DNA of 64,000 nt from Actinoallomurus sp048498315 (GTDB lineage: Bacteria; Actinomycetota; Actinomycetes; Streptosporangiales; Streptosporangiaceae). The notes beneath the pieces are model-generated. The model was not told where the DNA came from and searched no databases. It worked only from the letters and a program-made list of their open reading frames with translations. Position numbers and translations under genes: made by a program. Positions 50,058-57,720 of this stretch are shown here, piece after piece; positions within the stretch are counted from its first letter, which is position 1; each line of letters opens with the position of its first letter. Where the stretch lies: contig JBEHYF010000005.1 of assembly GCA_048498315.1 (NCBI GenBank), forward strand, positions 22,208-86,207. Reading direction: 5' to 3'.

Positions 50058-50762
50058 ATGCTGGAGCAGATCGCCGTCGACGACGCCGTCTACGCGCTGC
50101 GGCCGGACTTCGCCGTGCTGCTCATGACCGCCGAGGGGCTGGCCAACGGGCCGTCCGACGGCCGGGTCCGCGCGGTCGCCGCCGCCGACCGCGCGGCGGA
50201 CGGCCGCTCCAGCGGCCCGTCCGGTGCCGCGTCCGCGGGCCCGGAGCCGGAAGGCGGCGAGCACGTCGAGGCGTGGCGCGCCGCGTACCGCGCGTTCGGT
50301 GTGAATCCCCGGCGCGCCCGGCCCTCGGTCGACGCGCTGCTCCGCCGCGGCGAGCTGCCCGAGATCAACCGGGTCGTCGACGCATACAACCTCGTCAGCG
50401 TCCGCTACGAGCTGCCGATCGGCGGCGAGGACCTCGATGCGTACGACGGGCCGGCCCGGCTGGTGTGCGCCGACGGCACCGAGCCGTTCGATACGGTCAA
50501 GAACGGCGCCGCCGTCGTCGAGCACCCCGAGCCGGGTGAGGTCGTCTGGCGTGACGACACCGGCGTGACCTGCCGCCGCTGGAACTGGCGGCAGTGCGTG
50601 CGCACCCGCATCACCGAGGAGACCAAGAACGCCCTGTTCATCCTCGAACGTCTCGACCCGTACCCGATCGGCCGGCTGCGCGCGGCCGGCGACGCGCTCG
50701 CCGCGGCGCTCGCGGAGATCTCGCCCGACGTCGTGATCACGACCCGCCTGATCGAACCGTGA
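50058..50762 (+). CDS. B3/B4 tRNA-binding domain protein (PheRS beta editing-domain-like)
   Basis: A 234-residue stand-alone relative of the B3/B4 editing module of phenylalanyl-tRNA synthetase beta. Characteristic segments: EAWRAAYRAFGVNPRRARPS, VDALLRRGELPEINRVVDAY, NLVSVRYELPIGGEDLDAYD, GEVVWRDDTGVTCRRWNWRQ, RTRITEETKNALFILERLDP. A Gly/Ser/Ala/Glu-rich stretch of about 40 residues near residue 45 interrupts the N-terminal part. In PheRS this module hydrolyses Tyr-tRNA(Phe). The role of free proteins is not established; deacylation or binding of aromatic aminoacyl species is inferred. Its stop overlaps the EamA GTG (GTGA), so the two products are coupled. Confidence 0.88.
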   Translation: MLEQIAVDDAVYALRPDFAVLLMTAEGLANGPSDGRVRAVAAADRAADGRSSGPSGAASAGPEPEGGEHVEAWRAAYRAFGVNPRRARPSVDALLRRGELPEINRVVDAYNLVSVRYELPIGGEDLDAYDGPARLVCADGTEPFDTVKNGAAVVEHPEPGEVVWRDDTGVTCRRWNWRQCVRTRITEETKNALFILERLDPYPIGRLRAAGDALAAALAEISPDVVITTRLIEP

Positions 50763-51592
50763 TCACCTTGCTCGCGCTGGCGTCGGCGGTGGTGTTCGGC
50801 GCCGGCGACTTCTGCGGCGGCACGGCGTCGCGGCGCGTCGACGACCTGCGGGTGCTGCTGGTCAGCCTGCCGACCGGCCTGGCCGCGCTGCTGCTCGCCG
50901 GGCCGCTGAGCGGGGCGTGGCACCCGATCGCGTTCGGCTGGGGCGCCGTGTCGGGCCTGGCCGGGGGTGCCGGCCTTCTGGTGTTCTACCGGGCGCTGGC
51001 GGCCGGTCCGATGAGCGTGGTGGCCCCGGTGTCGGGGCTGATGGCCGCCGTGGTGCCGGCCGTGGTCGGCGTCGTCCGCGGCGACCGGCTCGGTACCGCC
51101 GGGATCGCCGGGATCCTGCTGTGCCTGCTGGCGATCTGCTTCGTCAGCGCCGAGAAGGGCACCGGCCCGATCCGGATGACCGGCGGCCCGGTGCTCGCGC
51201 TGCTGGCGGGCACCTGCTTCGGCCTGTTCTTCGTGGTGATCCGGCTCGGCGACGACGGCACGCTGTGGCCGCTGGCCGCGTCGAAGGCGACCGGCCTGCT
51301 GCTGGTGCTCGTGGTGGCCTTCACCGCGCGGCGCGGCCCCGCGCCGCTGTTGCGCGACCGTGCCGCCGCCGCGATCGCGTTGCTGGCGGGCCTGCTCGAC
51401 GTGCTCGGCAACGCATTGTTCGTGTTCGCCGCGCGGGCCGGCATGCTCAGCGTCGCGGGCGTGCTCAGCTCGCTGTACCCGGCCAGCACCGTGCTGCTGG
51501 CCCGGCTCGTGCACGGAGAACGGCTGCGGCCGCTGCAGCGCGTCGGCCTGGCCGTCGCCGTGGCCGGGGTCGGCCTGGTCACGGTCGGCTGA
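50759..51592 (+). CDS. EamA/DMT-family transporter
   Basis: A 277-residue protein with 10 hydrophobic segments in two EamA halves: LASAVVFGAGDFCGGTASRR at the start, VFYRALAAGPMSVVAPVSGL near 80, then GTCFGLFFVVIRLG, FVFAARAGMLSVAGVLSSLY and VHGERLRPLQRVGLAVAVAG in the second half. The family exports amino acids and related metabolites. GTG 50759 overlaps the B3/B4 stop, giving one coupled unit under the XRE-cupin regulator. Confidence 0.92.
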   Translation: MITLLALASAVVFGAGDFCGGTASRRVDDLRVLLVSLPTGLAALLLAGPLSGAWHPIAFGWGAVSGLAGGAGLLVFYRALAAGPMSVVAPVSGLMAAVVPAVVGVVRGDRLGTAGIAGILLCLLAICFVSAEKGTGPIRMTGGPVLALLAGTCFGLFFVVIRLGDDGTLWPLAASKATGLLLVLVVAFTARRGPAPLLRDRAAAAIALLAGLLDVLGNALFVFAARAGMLSVAGVLSSLYPASTVLLARLVHGERLRPLQRVGLAVAVAGVGLVTVG

Positions 51593-51690
51593 CCCGCGCG
51601 CCGTACGGCCGTCCGCCGCCGTACGCCGGACACGGCCGGAGGCATGGTGCTCCGGACGCCGCGTCGAGAAGGGCGTCTCCGGCTCGACGG

Positions 51691-53022
51691 TCAGCGGGTG
51701 CTGAGGTCGACGACTGCGCCGGAGTGCTGCGGGCTGGAACGCAGGCCCGCCGATTCGAGCGCCCGGCGGTAGGCGTCCATCATCGCGGCCGAGTCACCGG
51801 CGGTGCCGAACAGGTCGCCCAGCTCCCGCCAGACCCGCGCGGTCGCCCGCGAGGCGGGCAGCGAGGACAGGTCCTTGGACGTGGCGTGCAGCGCCGCACG
51901 GGCCTGGGACCGGTCGCCGACGGCGACCAGTGCCTGCGCCAGCATGAGACGGGCGCGGATGGCGGTGACGGAGCCGCCCGGCCGCCCCGCCAGTTCGTCG
52001 AGGACCCGCTGCGTCATGTCGACCGCGGCTGCGGAGTCGCCGAGGAGCATCTTGGAGCGCGCCATCTCGATCACGCATTCGGCGGCGTCGATGCCCTTGA
52101 GCGCTGGCTCCGCCTCGGTCAGCAAGGCGAGCGCGCGCTCGGCGGTCTCCGGCGACCCGCCGTGCGGCAGGAGCGTGCGCGCCGACGTCACTCGCAGCCG
52201 CGCCTGTGCCGTGGTCAGCCCGGCGCCGGCGTGCAGGGCGAGCGCCCGTTCGGCCAGGAACAAGGACTCACCGCCGGCGCCGTCTTCCAGCGCCTTGCGG
52301 CTGGCCCGCCGGTACGCCCTGATCATCACCGTCGGGTCCGGCTCGGAGGCGTCGAGCAGGCGCTCGGCCAGCGCGCGCGCCTGCTCGGTGTCGCCGCGGT
52401 CGAGGTAGGTGGCGATCAGGGTGCGGCCGACCTCGGCGGCCTCCTCGCCGCCGAGCAGGTCCAGCTCGGCGAGGCGGTTCAGCGCGGACTCGCCAAGGGC
52501 GATCGTGCGCCCTAGGTCACCCGCGGCCCGGTAGCAGCGCGCGAGGACAATGATCACCGGCAGCCATCCCGCCCGGCCGCGGTCGTGGCCGGCCTCCTCA
52601 CGCAGCTCCTCCAGCGCCTTGATCGCGTCTTCGCCCCGCCCCATCGCCTCCAGCGCGCGGGCCTTGCCCCAGCGGGCGCGTTTCTCCAGTTCGGCGTCGT
52701 TGTCGACGGCGGCCAGGACATCGGTGAACGCGGCCAGTGCCTGCTCGGCCTCCCCTCCGAGCAGGGCCAGCTCGGCGTGGCGGACGCGCACCTGCAGGTG
52801 GAGGCGCTCCTCCGGCTCCACACCTTCGGAAAGGTACTCGGGCAGACAGCCGAGCCGGCTCGCCAGCAGGCGCACCACGGCCGGCGTCGGAGTCCGCTTA
52901 CCCGACTCGATCAATGAGATGTAACTGTCGGACAACTCGGTCCCGGCCAGCTGCGCCTGAGAGAGGTGCTTACTCAGACGTAGGTTACGGACTCGCTCAC
53001 CGACGCTTCCTTGACCCGGCAT
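51691..53022 (-). CDS. XRE-family regulator with TPR repeats
   Basis: A 443-residue protein. The N-terminal HTH is VRNLRLSKHLSQAQLAGTEL followed by SDSYISLIESGKRTPTPAVV. The rest is a TPR-like helical solenoid (e.g. ALAAFTDVLAAVDNDAELEK, GDLGRTIALGESALNRLAEL, GDTEQARALAERLLDASEPD). This arrangement recalls peptide- or protein-sensing regulators (RRNPP-like); the ligand is unknown. A long inverted repeat lies 32-86 bases upstream. There is no divergent gene. Confidence 0.88.
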   Translation of the reverse strand: MPGQGSVGERVRNLRLSKHLSQAQLAGTELSDSYISLIESGKRTPTPAVVRLLASRLGCLPEYLSEGVEPEERLHLQVRVRHAELALLGGEAEQALAAFTDVLAAVDNDAELEKRARWGKARALEAMGRGEDAIKALEELREEAGHDRGRAGWLPVIIVLARCYRAAGDLGRTIALGESALNRLAELDLLGGEEAAEVGRTLIATYLDRGDTEQARALAERLLDASEPDPTVMIRAYRRASRKALEDGAGGESLFLAERALALHAGAGLTTAQARLRVTSARTLLPHGGSPETAERALALLTEAEPALKGIDAAECVIEMARSKMLLGDSAAAVDMTQRVLDELAGRPGGSVTAIRARLMLAQALVAVGDRSQARAALHATSKDLSSLPASRATARVWRELGDLFGTAGDSAAMMDAYRRALESAGLRSSPQHSGAVVDLSTR

Positions 53023-53053
53023 CTCGACTCACTTACCGAAGGGCTCACGCGCA

Positions 53054-53108
53054 TTGGGTTACGTCTTGATTGTGGGGTGCACTACCTCACACATGGAGAG
53101 TAACCCAA
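53054..53108. promoter_or_regulatory. Inverted repeat upstream of the TPR regulator gene
   Basis: TTGGGTTAC (53054-53062) and GTAACCCAA (53100-53108) are perfect nine-base arms separated by 37 bases. Between them is an imperfect GTGGGGT...ACCTCAC dyad. Placement 32-86 bases before the regulator start suggests operator sites for looping or cooperative binding. Confidence 0.6.
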
Positions 53109-53153
53109 ACAACACGGACAACGTGTAGAAGTTTTGGTCAAGTTACGGTGGAG

Positions 53154-53681
53154 TCAGTCGTCAGCGTCGTCCTTGCTCGGAAAGATCATGCTGCAGACCT
53201 CCAGGTACAGCTGCTCGGGGTAGGGGAGGTAGCTGACCGTGCGGAACGCTTGGTCCTGCCCGGCCGACTCCAGCACGAACTCTCCGTAGCCGAGCATCCG
53301 GCCGCTGAGCGACCGCTGGAAGCTCATGTCGGTGACCTTCGCCAGCGGCATCATGGCCACCTTGCGCGTGATCAGTCCCGTGGTCAGGAGCATGCGCTGG
53401 TTGGTGATCACGAAGTAGTCGACCGACCACTCCGCCACCTTCCAGACGAACCAGGCCAGCAGCACCAGCCAGGCCCACCAGATGTAGCTGACGATGGAAC
53501 CGCTGCGGTTGGCCAGCACGTTGCTGAGCACCCCCGCGACGATGAGGCCGCCGAGCACGAACGCGATCGGCGTCATCAGCACGGCCGGGTGGCGACGGAC
53601 GGTGATCACCTGGTGCTCGTGGGGCAGTAGGTACCGGTGGATCGAGGCCGGCGCGGAGTCGCCCGGCGTGACCAGCCTCAT
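53154..53681 (-). CDS. Membrane protein with bacterial PH (bPH2/DUF304) domain
   Basis: A 175-residue protein. After HRYLLPHEHQVITVRRHPAV come two membrane segments (LMTPIAFVLGGLIVAGVLSN and IWWAWLVLLAWFVWKVAEWS). The PH-like domain follows: DYFVITNQRMLLTTGLITRK, VAMMPLAKVTDMSFQRSLSG, YGEFVLESAGQDQAFRTVSY. PH-domain membrane proteins in actinomycetes are of unknown function. Its ATG overlaps the TGA of the 49-residue gene upstream (ATGA), indicating translational coupling. Confidence 0.9.
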   Translation of the reverse strand: MRLVTPGDSAPASIHRYLLPHEHQVITVRRHPAVLMTPIAFVLGGLIVAGVLSNVLANRSGSIVSYIWWAWLVLLAWFVWKVAEWSVDYFVITNQRMLLTTGLITRKVAMMPLAKVTDMSFQRSLSGRMLGYGEFVLESAGQDQAFRTVSYLPYPEQLYLEVCSMIFPSKDDADD

Positions 53682-53827
53682 AGCGCGTTCACGAAGTGGG
53701 TGAGGGAATCACCGGCCGACGCGAGGCTATCGGCGGCGTTGTTGACGATGCGCGCAGCACCGCCGGGGGAGTTCAGCAAGTAGTAGGCCGCGAAGGCCCC
53801 ACCCGCCCAAGTGAGGTACTTCTTCAA
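53678..53827 (-). CDS. 49-residue helical protein upstream of the PH-domain gene, TTG start
   Basis: A short gene with TTG start and CAGGAGG ten bases before it. The 49-residue product begins (M)KKYLTWAGGAFAAYYLLNSP with one hydrophobic helix and continues GGAARIVNNAADSLASAGDS to an LTHFVNAL end, an amphipathic second helix. Similar short proteins precede PH-domain genes in other actinomycetes as far as I recall. Overlap with the PH gene (ATGA) shows a two-gene unit. It may be a small membrane partner. Confidence 0.75.
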   Translation of the reverse strand: MKKYLTWAGGAFAAYYLLNSPGGAARIVNNAADSLASAGDSLTHFVNAL

Positions 53828-54317
53828 GGAAACCGTGCCTCCTGAAGGCCGACCCACAACTCAATTAGTACACCACGCGAGCGGGGCTGCGCCAAAGATG
53901 CGGAGCGCCGGTCGGGGTGATTCTCCGGTCCCGATGGGACGCCGTGGCGCCGCCCGTCCGCTCCCGTGCCCCCGTACCGCCGCGCCCGGAAGCCCGGCGC
54001 GCCTGGAAGCCCGCGCGGCCGACCCGGCGCATCCCGGCCGCGGCGCACCCCGGCCTGGCGCGACGCGGTCCTAACGCGGCGCGGTCGTAACGCGGCGAGG
54101 GCCTGTGTGGCGCGGCCGGGCCCGGTCGTTCCCCGCAGGTCGTTCCCCGCACACGGTCCGCGTCGCCTGCGTGCGGCCTCGGGGTCGCGTGCCGCTCCAG
54201 CGGCCGGGGCGCCTGCTTCGGAGGCCGGGGCGGCACGCGGTCCGCGTCCAAGCGCGGCGGATCGTCTCCCGGCGGGCGGGATCCTGCGGGAGAGGGTGGC
54301 GGGACAGGCGCGCGGCG
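53828..54317. other. Gene-free GC-rich stretch
   Basis: About 490 bases without a recognisable domain in six frames; the open frames are Arg/Gly/Pro-rich noise. Promoters for the 49-residue gene should be near 53830-53880. The rest has no clear structure. Confidence 0.4.
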
Positions 54318-54530
54318 TCAGCGCGCCGTGCCCCGCTCGGCGGCGACGAGCGCCAGCACCTGCAGATGCTTGCGGGCGATGCGCTCCACCAGGTCCGGCG
54401 ACGCAGTCCCGGCTACCTCCTCGGCGCCGTTGCGCGCCGCCTCGACACACCGGATGACCACCTCGGCGGGATGGACCCTGGCGAACTCGACGGCCAGATT
54501 CTCGGCCACCGCCCCGTATGTCGAAGCCAT
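54318..54530 (-). CDS. Small three-helix protein
   Basis: A 70-residue product, MASTYGAVAENLAVEFARVH and PAEVVIRCVEAARNGAEEVA then RIARKHLQVLALVAAERGTA. It resembles the actinomycete three-helix-bundle dimerisation-domain proteins (VxxLxxxFPxVxxxxVxxVV pattern). No enzymatic motif. ATG 54530 gives a compact protein; an upstream alternative at 54590 adds 20 unconserved residues. Transcribed towards the gene-free stretch. Confidence 0.65.
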   Translation of the reverse strand: MASTYGAVAENLAVEFARVHPAEVVIRCVEAARNGAEEVAGTASPDLVERIARKHLQVLALVAAERGTAR

Positions 54531-54700
54531 GACGTTCCCCCGTGCCCCGTCGCACGCCCCCGGTGCGGCGGAGGCAGATCGATTACACACCGTCGCAGGA
54601 TATTACCCTCTGTGTCCAGATCTCGAACCGGGGTCCCCGTCGCCCGGTGCACGTCCCCCGCGCGCGGGACCCGCGGAGCACGGGTGGTCCCGCCGCCTGG

Positions 54701-55339
54701 TCATACCACGCCGTACAGCCGGTCGCCGGCGTCGCCCAGCCCCGGCACGATGAACCCGTTCTCGTTCAGGTGCGAGTCGACCGCGGCGGTCACCACCCGC
54801 ACCGGCACCGGCGAGTCCGCCAGCGTCTGTTCCAGGTGCGCCAGCCCCTCCGGCGCGGCCAGCAGGCAGATTGCGGTCACGTCGTCCGCGCCCCGGCCCA
54901 TCAGCAATTGGATCGCCGCCGCCAGCGTGCCACCGGTCGCCAGCATCGGGTCGAGCACGTAACACTGCCGGCCCGACAGGTCGTCCGGCAGCCGCGTGGC
55001 GTACGTCGTCGCTATCAGCGTGCCCTCGTCCCGCACCATGCCGAGGAAGCCGACCTGCGCGGTGGGCAGGAGCCGCGTCATGCCGTCGAGCATGCCCAGG
55101 CCTGCCCGCATGATCGGCACCACGAGCGGCTGCGGCCGGCTCAGCCGGACGCCCTCGGCCGGCCCGACCGGTGTGGTGACCGTCACAGGGGTCACTCTCA
55201 CGTCACGGGTCGCCTCGTACGCTAGCAGAGTGACCAGTTCGTCGGCGAGCCGCCGGAACGTGGGGGAATCGGTGTCGGCGTCGCGGAGTGTGGTCAGTTT
55301 GTGCGCGACGAGCGGATGGTCTACGACGAGCGTTTTCAT
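54701..55339 (-). CDS. upp: Uracil phosphoribosyltransferase
   Basis: Makes UMP from uracil and PRPP (pyrimidine salvage). The 212 residues include TLVVDHPLVAHKLTTLRDAD, VVPIMRAGLGMLDGMTRLLP (near 75), the PRPP loop YVLDPMLATGGTLAAAIQLL (near 128) and the uracil-binding C-terminus VDSHLNENGFIVPGLGDAGD. Standard length. It is divergent from the small gene at 55391. Confidence 0.97.
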   Translation of the reverse strand: MKTLVVDHPLVAHKLTTLRDADTDSPTFRRLADELVTLLAYEATRDVRVTPVTVTTPVGPAEGVRLSRPQPLVVPIMRAGLGMLDGMTRLLPTAQVGFLGMVRDEGTLIATTYATRLPDDLSGRQCYVLDPMLATGGTLAAAIQLLMGRGADDVTAICLLAAPEGLAHLEQTLADSPVPVRVVTAAVDSHLNENGFIVPGLGDAGDRLYGVV

Positions 55340-55390
55340 ATCGCGTCACGGTATCCGAATGGATGTCTGAGCATTGGGAACGTAGCCAGC

Positions 55391-55561
55391 ATGAGCGAGG
55401 GGATGAGTCCCGAGGAGGTCCGCGACCGGCTCCGCCGCCGGGCTGTCTTCCTGCGCGAGCTGGCCGAGGCCAGGGAGTTGCGGAAGCGGATCAGCCCGCG
55501 CCGTTCGCGGCGGGCCCGCGTCCGCGAAGCCCTCCGCATGCGCACCTTCCGCGCCAACTGA
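55391..55561 (+). CDS. Small basic protein between upp and tadA cluster
   Basis: A 56-residue highly charged product (MSPEEVRDRLRRRAVFLREL, ELRKRISPRRSRRARVREAL, RMRTFRAN). Mostly helical, basic; a nucleic-acid contact would fit, but no named family is clear. ATG 55391 is used (AACGTAGCCAGC upstream, weak ribosome site). Small basic proteins of this type lie upstream of the tadA-associated genes in other actinomycetes, from memory. Confidence 0.55.
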   Translation: MSEGMSPEEVRDRLRRRAVFLRELAEARELRKRISPRRSRRARVREALRMRTFRAN

Positions 55562-55645
55562 ACGGTCGCGTTTTCCCGGTGCCGCGAATCTTCGTGCCCG
55601 CATCTGCCAAGATGCCCGAGCAGGATGCGTGCGGCTGGGGTGAAG

Positions 55646-56122
55646 ATGACTGAACTGGGCACGGCGGATTTCGCCGTCGTGGTCTATCGCGAAGACGACG
55701 CGTGGGAGGTCGAGCAGCTTCCCATCGCACTCACCGAAGACCTGAAAGGGCTGATCCACGCGCTGCGTCAGCAGCCGAGCATCGCGGGCACCATCGGGCT
55801 GGTCGCGGTCGGAGACGACTTCTTCGTCGCGCTGCGAGTGCTCGCCGACGACGTGATGGTCTTCCTTTCCGACGTCACCGCGTCGGTGGACTGGGCCCTG
55901 GCCCGCCAGGTCGTGGAGTACCTCGAACTGGACATTCCCGAAGACGAGGAGCTCGACCAGGTGCTGCCCACGGGCGACATGTCGATCTTTGCCGACCTGG
56001 GACTCGACGAAATGGAACTCGGCGCGCTCTCCGGCGACCTGGACCTGTACCCCGACGAGATGCTCGCGAGCATCGCCGGCCGGCTCGGGTTCGGTCCCGC
56101 GTTCCAGCGCGCGATCGAGTGA
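55646..56122 (+). CDS. TadA-associated protein, copy 1
   Basis: A 158-residue acidic protein that occurs next to tadA in actinomycetes: FAVVVYREDDAWEVEQLPIA, GTIGLVAVGDDFFVALRVLA, VMVFLSDVTASVDWALARQV and the end FADLGLDEMELGALSGDLDL, GRLGFGPAFQRAIE. No catalytic motif. The name tRNA adenosine deaminase-associated protein rests on gene neighbourhood. ATG 55646 lies 21 bases after an in-frame GTG/ATG at 55625. Copy 2 follows 25 bases later with the same layout. Confidence 0.85.
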   Translation: MTELGTADFAVVVYREDDAWEVEQLPIALTEDLKGLIHALRQQPSIAGTIGLVAVGDDFFVALRVLADDVMVFLSDVTASVDWALARQVVEYLELDIPEDEELDQVLPTGDMSIFADLGLDEMELGALSGDLDLYPDEMLASIAGRLGFGPAFQRAIE

Positions 56123-56147
56123 CCCGACCGTCAAGGAGAATGGAACC

Positions 56148-56600
56148 GTGCCGTACTTCAGCGCGGCGTTCGCACGCACCGACGCCGGATGGATCGGGAC
56201 CGACACCGACCTCGCCGAGGTCGCCGGCCTGGACGACATCGCCGACATCATGCGCGAGGCCGCTGTCGAGACGACGGCCCAGACCGTCCTGCTCCTGATC
56301 GAACAGGAAGACGAGTGGTTCGCCGTCGTCCGCGTCGACGACGAAGAAGACCCCCGCGTCTTCCTCTCCGACGGCCGGGCGCCCCTCGGCAGCGCCCTCG
56401 CCGAGATGCTCACCGAGCAGATCGCCGACACCGGCGAGCCGCCGACCGACGACCCGGTCGGCGACACCGACCTCCTGGCCGACTTCGGCACCGACCCGGA
56501 GGCGCTGGCCGCCCTCGGCGAGCGCACTCTCCCCGGTGACGCCCTGGCCGTCATCGCCGAACGCGCCGGCTTCGCCCAGGAGTACGACCGGCTCCGGTGA
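56148..56600 (+). CDS. TadA-associated protein, copy 2
   Basis: A 150-residue acidic protein paralogous to the upstream one: FSAAFARTDAGWIGTDTDLA, QTVLLLIEQEDEWFAVVRVD, DPRVFLSDGRAPLGSALAEM, LLADFGTDPEALAALGERTL, AVIAERAGFAQEYDRL. GTG 56148 is supported by AAGGAG nine bases upstream. Sits 32 bases before tadA, so all three are probably one transcript. Two tandem copies suggest a heterodimer or duplication with divergence. Confidence 0.88.
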   Translation: MPYFSAAFARTDAGWIGTDTDLAEVAGLDDIADIMREAAVETTAQTVLLLIEQEDEWFAVVRVDDEEDPRVFLSDGRAPLGSALAEMLTEQIADTGEPPTDDPVGDTDLLADFGTDPEALAALGERTLPGDALAVIAERAGFAQEYDRLR

Positions 56601-56632
56601 CCCGGCACCCGAACCCGAAGGGCCGAACGACC

Positions 56633-57094
56633 ATGGACGACCTCATCAGGCTCGCGCTGGAACAGGCTCGCCGCGCCGGCCCGGACGTGCCTGTCGGCGC
56701 CGTCGTCGTCGACCAGGCCGGGCAGATCATCGGCGCCGCACACAACGAGCGCGAACGCACCGGCGACCCCACCGCCCACGCCGAGCTCATCGCCATTCGG
56801 CAGGCCGCCGCCCGCCTCGGCCGCTGGCGGCTCGGCGGCTGCACCCTCGCCGTCACCCTCGAGCCCTGCACCATGTGCGCCGGCGCCGCCGTCCTCGCCC
56901 GCCTCGACCGCATCGTCTACGGCGCCCACGACCCCAAGGCCGGTGCCGTCGGGTCTCTCTGGGACGTCGTACGCGACCGCCGGCTCAACCACCGTCCCGA
57001 GGTCATCGCCGGAGTCCTCGCCAACGAGTGCGGAACCCTCCTCACCGACTTTTTCGCCGCCAGGCGGGACGGAACGGTGTCGGAGTTCCGGTAG
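56633..57094 (+). CDS. tadA: tRNA-specific adenosine deaminase TadA
   Basis: Deaminates A34 to inosine in tRNA-Arg(ACG), using zinc. The 153 residues show TAHAELIAIRQAAARLGRWR with His-Ala-Glu (zinc ligand and proton shuttle), TLEPCTMCAGAAVLARLDRI (P-C-x-x-C zinc ligands) and YGAHDPKAGAVGSLWD. ATG 56633 gives a normal N-terminus. A tRNA-Ser gene follows after 11 bases, a common actinomycete arrangement. Confidence 0.95.
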   Translation: MDDLIRLALEQARRAGPDVPVGAVVVDQAGQIIGAAHNERERTGDPTAHAELIAIRQAAARLGRWRLGGCTLAVTLEPCTMCAGAAVLARLDRIVYGAHDPKAGAVGSLWDVVRDRRLNHRPEVIAGVLANECGTLLTDFFAARRDGTVSEFR

Positions 57095-57105
57095 GCTGCC
57101 CTCTT

Positions 57106-57195
57106 GGTGGAGTCGCCTAGTGGCCGAGGGCGCACGCCTCGAAAGCGTGTGATGGGGCAACCCATCCGTGGGTTCAAATCCCACCTCCACCGCCA
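57106..57195 (+). tRNA. tRNA-Ser(CGA)
   Basis: The acceptor GGTGGAG pairs with CTCCACC, the anticodon loop is CTCGAAA flanked by CACGC/GCGTG (anticodon CGA, Ser codon UCG), and the long variable arm (GATGGGGCAACCCATC) is typical of tRNA-Ser. T arm GTGGG-TTCAAAT-CCCAC. The discriminator is G (57192), and CCA is encoded (57193-57195). Confidence 0.97.
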
Positions 57196-57200
57196 TGCTC

Positions 57201-57219
57201 ACTGCCCCTTCGGGGCAGT
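57201..57219 (+). terminator. Terminator after tRNA-Ser
   Basis: ACTGCCCC-TTC-GGGGCAGT is a perfect eight-base-pair hairpin followed by TTTCG, six bases beyond the tRNA CCA end. Confidence 0.9.
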
Positions 57220-57720
57220 TTCGCCCTTCCTGGGCGCCGTGCGGGGGACGACCTCCGCACCCCCGCTGCGCGGCTACGCCGCGCCGGCCGGGCGGCACCG
57301 GACGGGCGTCGCCTTCGAGCCGGGTCCCGCCCGCACGGCGACGCGCGGGCGCCGCGGTGCGAGCGGTCGCCGATCAGCCTCTGTTGGGCGACGTACGCCA
57401 CGAGGCGGTCCACCAGCTCGCGTGGGCGGCTCAGCGCGGGTGCGCCCGCCGTCGACCTCGTCGGGGGTGATGCCCGACCTACGCCCGTCCTCACCCGGTC
57501 TCAAGACGCGACCGGAGGCCGCGCCGCACATGCCGTCGGTCGGGCGCGTACTCCGCGTCCATGGGCGGGCACCGTCGCGGGGCCGGCCGGTCCGGTCACG
57601 CAAGGTAAAGGAAACTTGGTGTTTCCGAATCGGCCGAACAGGATCTCACGCGCCCTCTCGGACGTCATCATTACTGGTCGCGGCCATCGGGCGGGCAACG
57701 CGGCCGCGACAGGGAGGGTC
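57220..57720. other. Gene-free stretch after tRNA-Ser
   Basis: About 500 bases without a named gene. On the minus strand near 57365-57435 a frame reads LSRPRELVDRLVAYVAQQRL, which looks like real coding sequence (helical, balanced), but it is short and leads nowhere; it may be a remnant. No integrase or direct repeat of the tRNA 3' end is seen in the window. Confidence 0.4.

Noticed and set aside
57106..57720. tRNA-Ser as an integration site with an element behind it
   Set aside because: No second copy of the tRNA 3' end, no integrase and no mobile-element gene was found downstream within the window.
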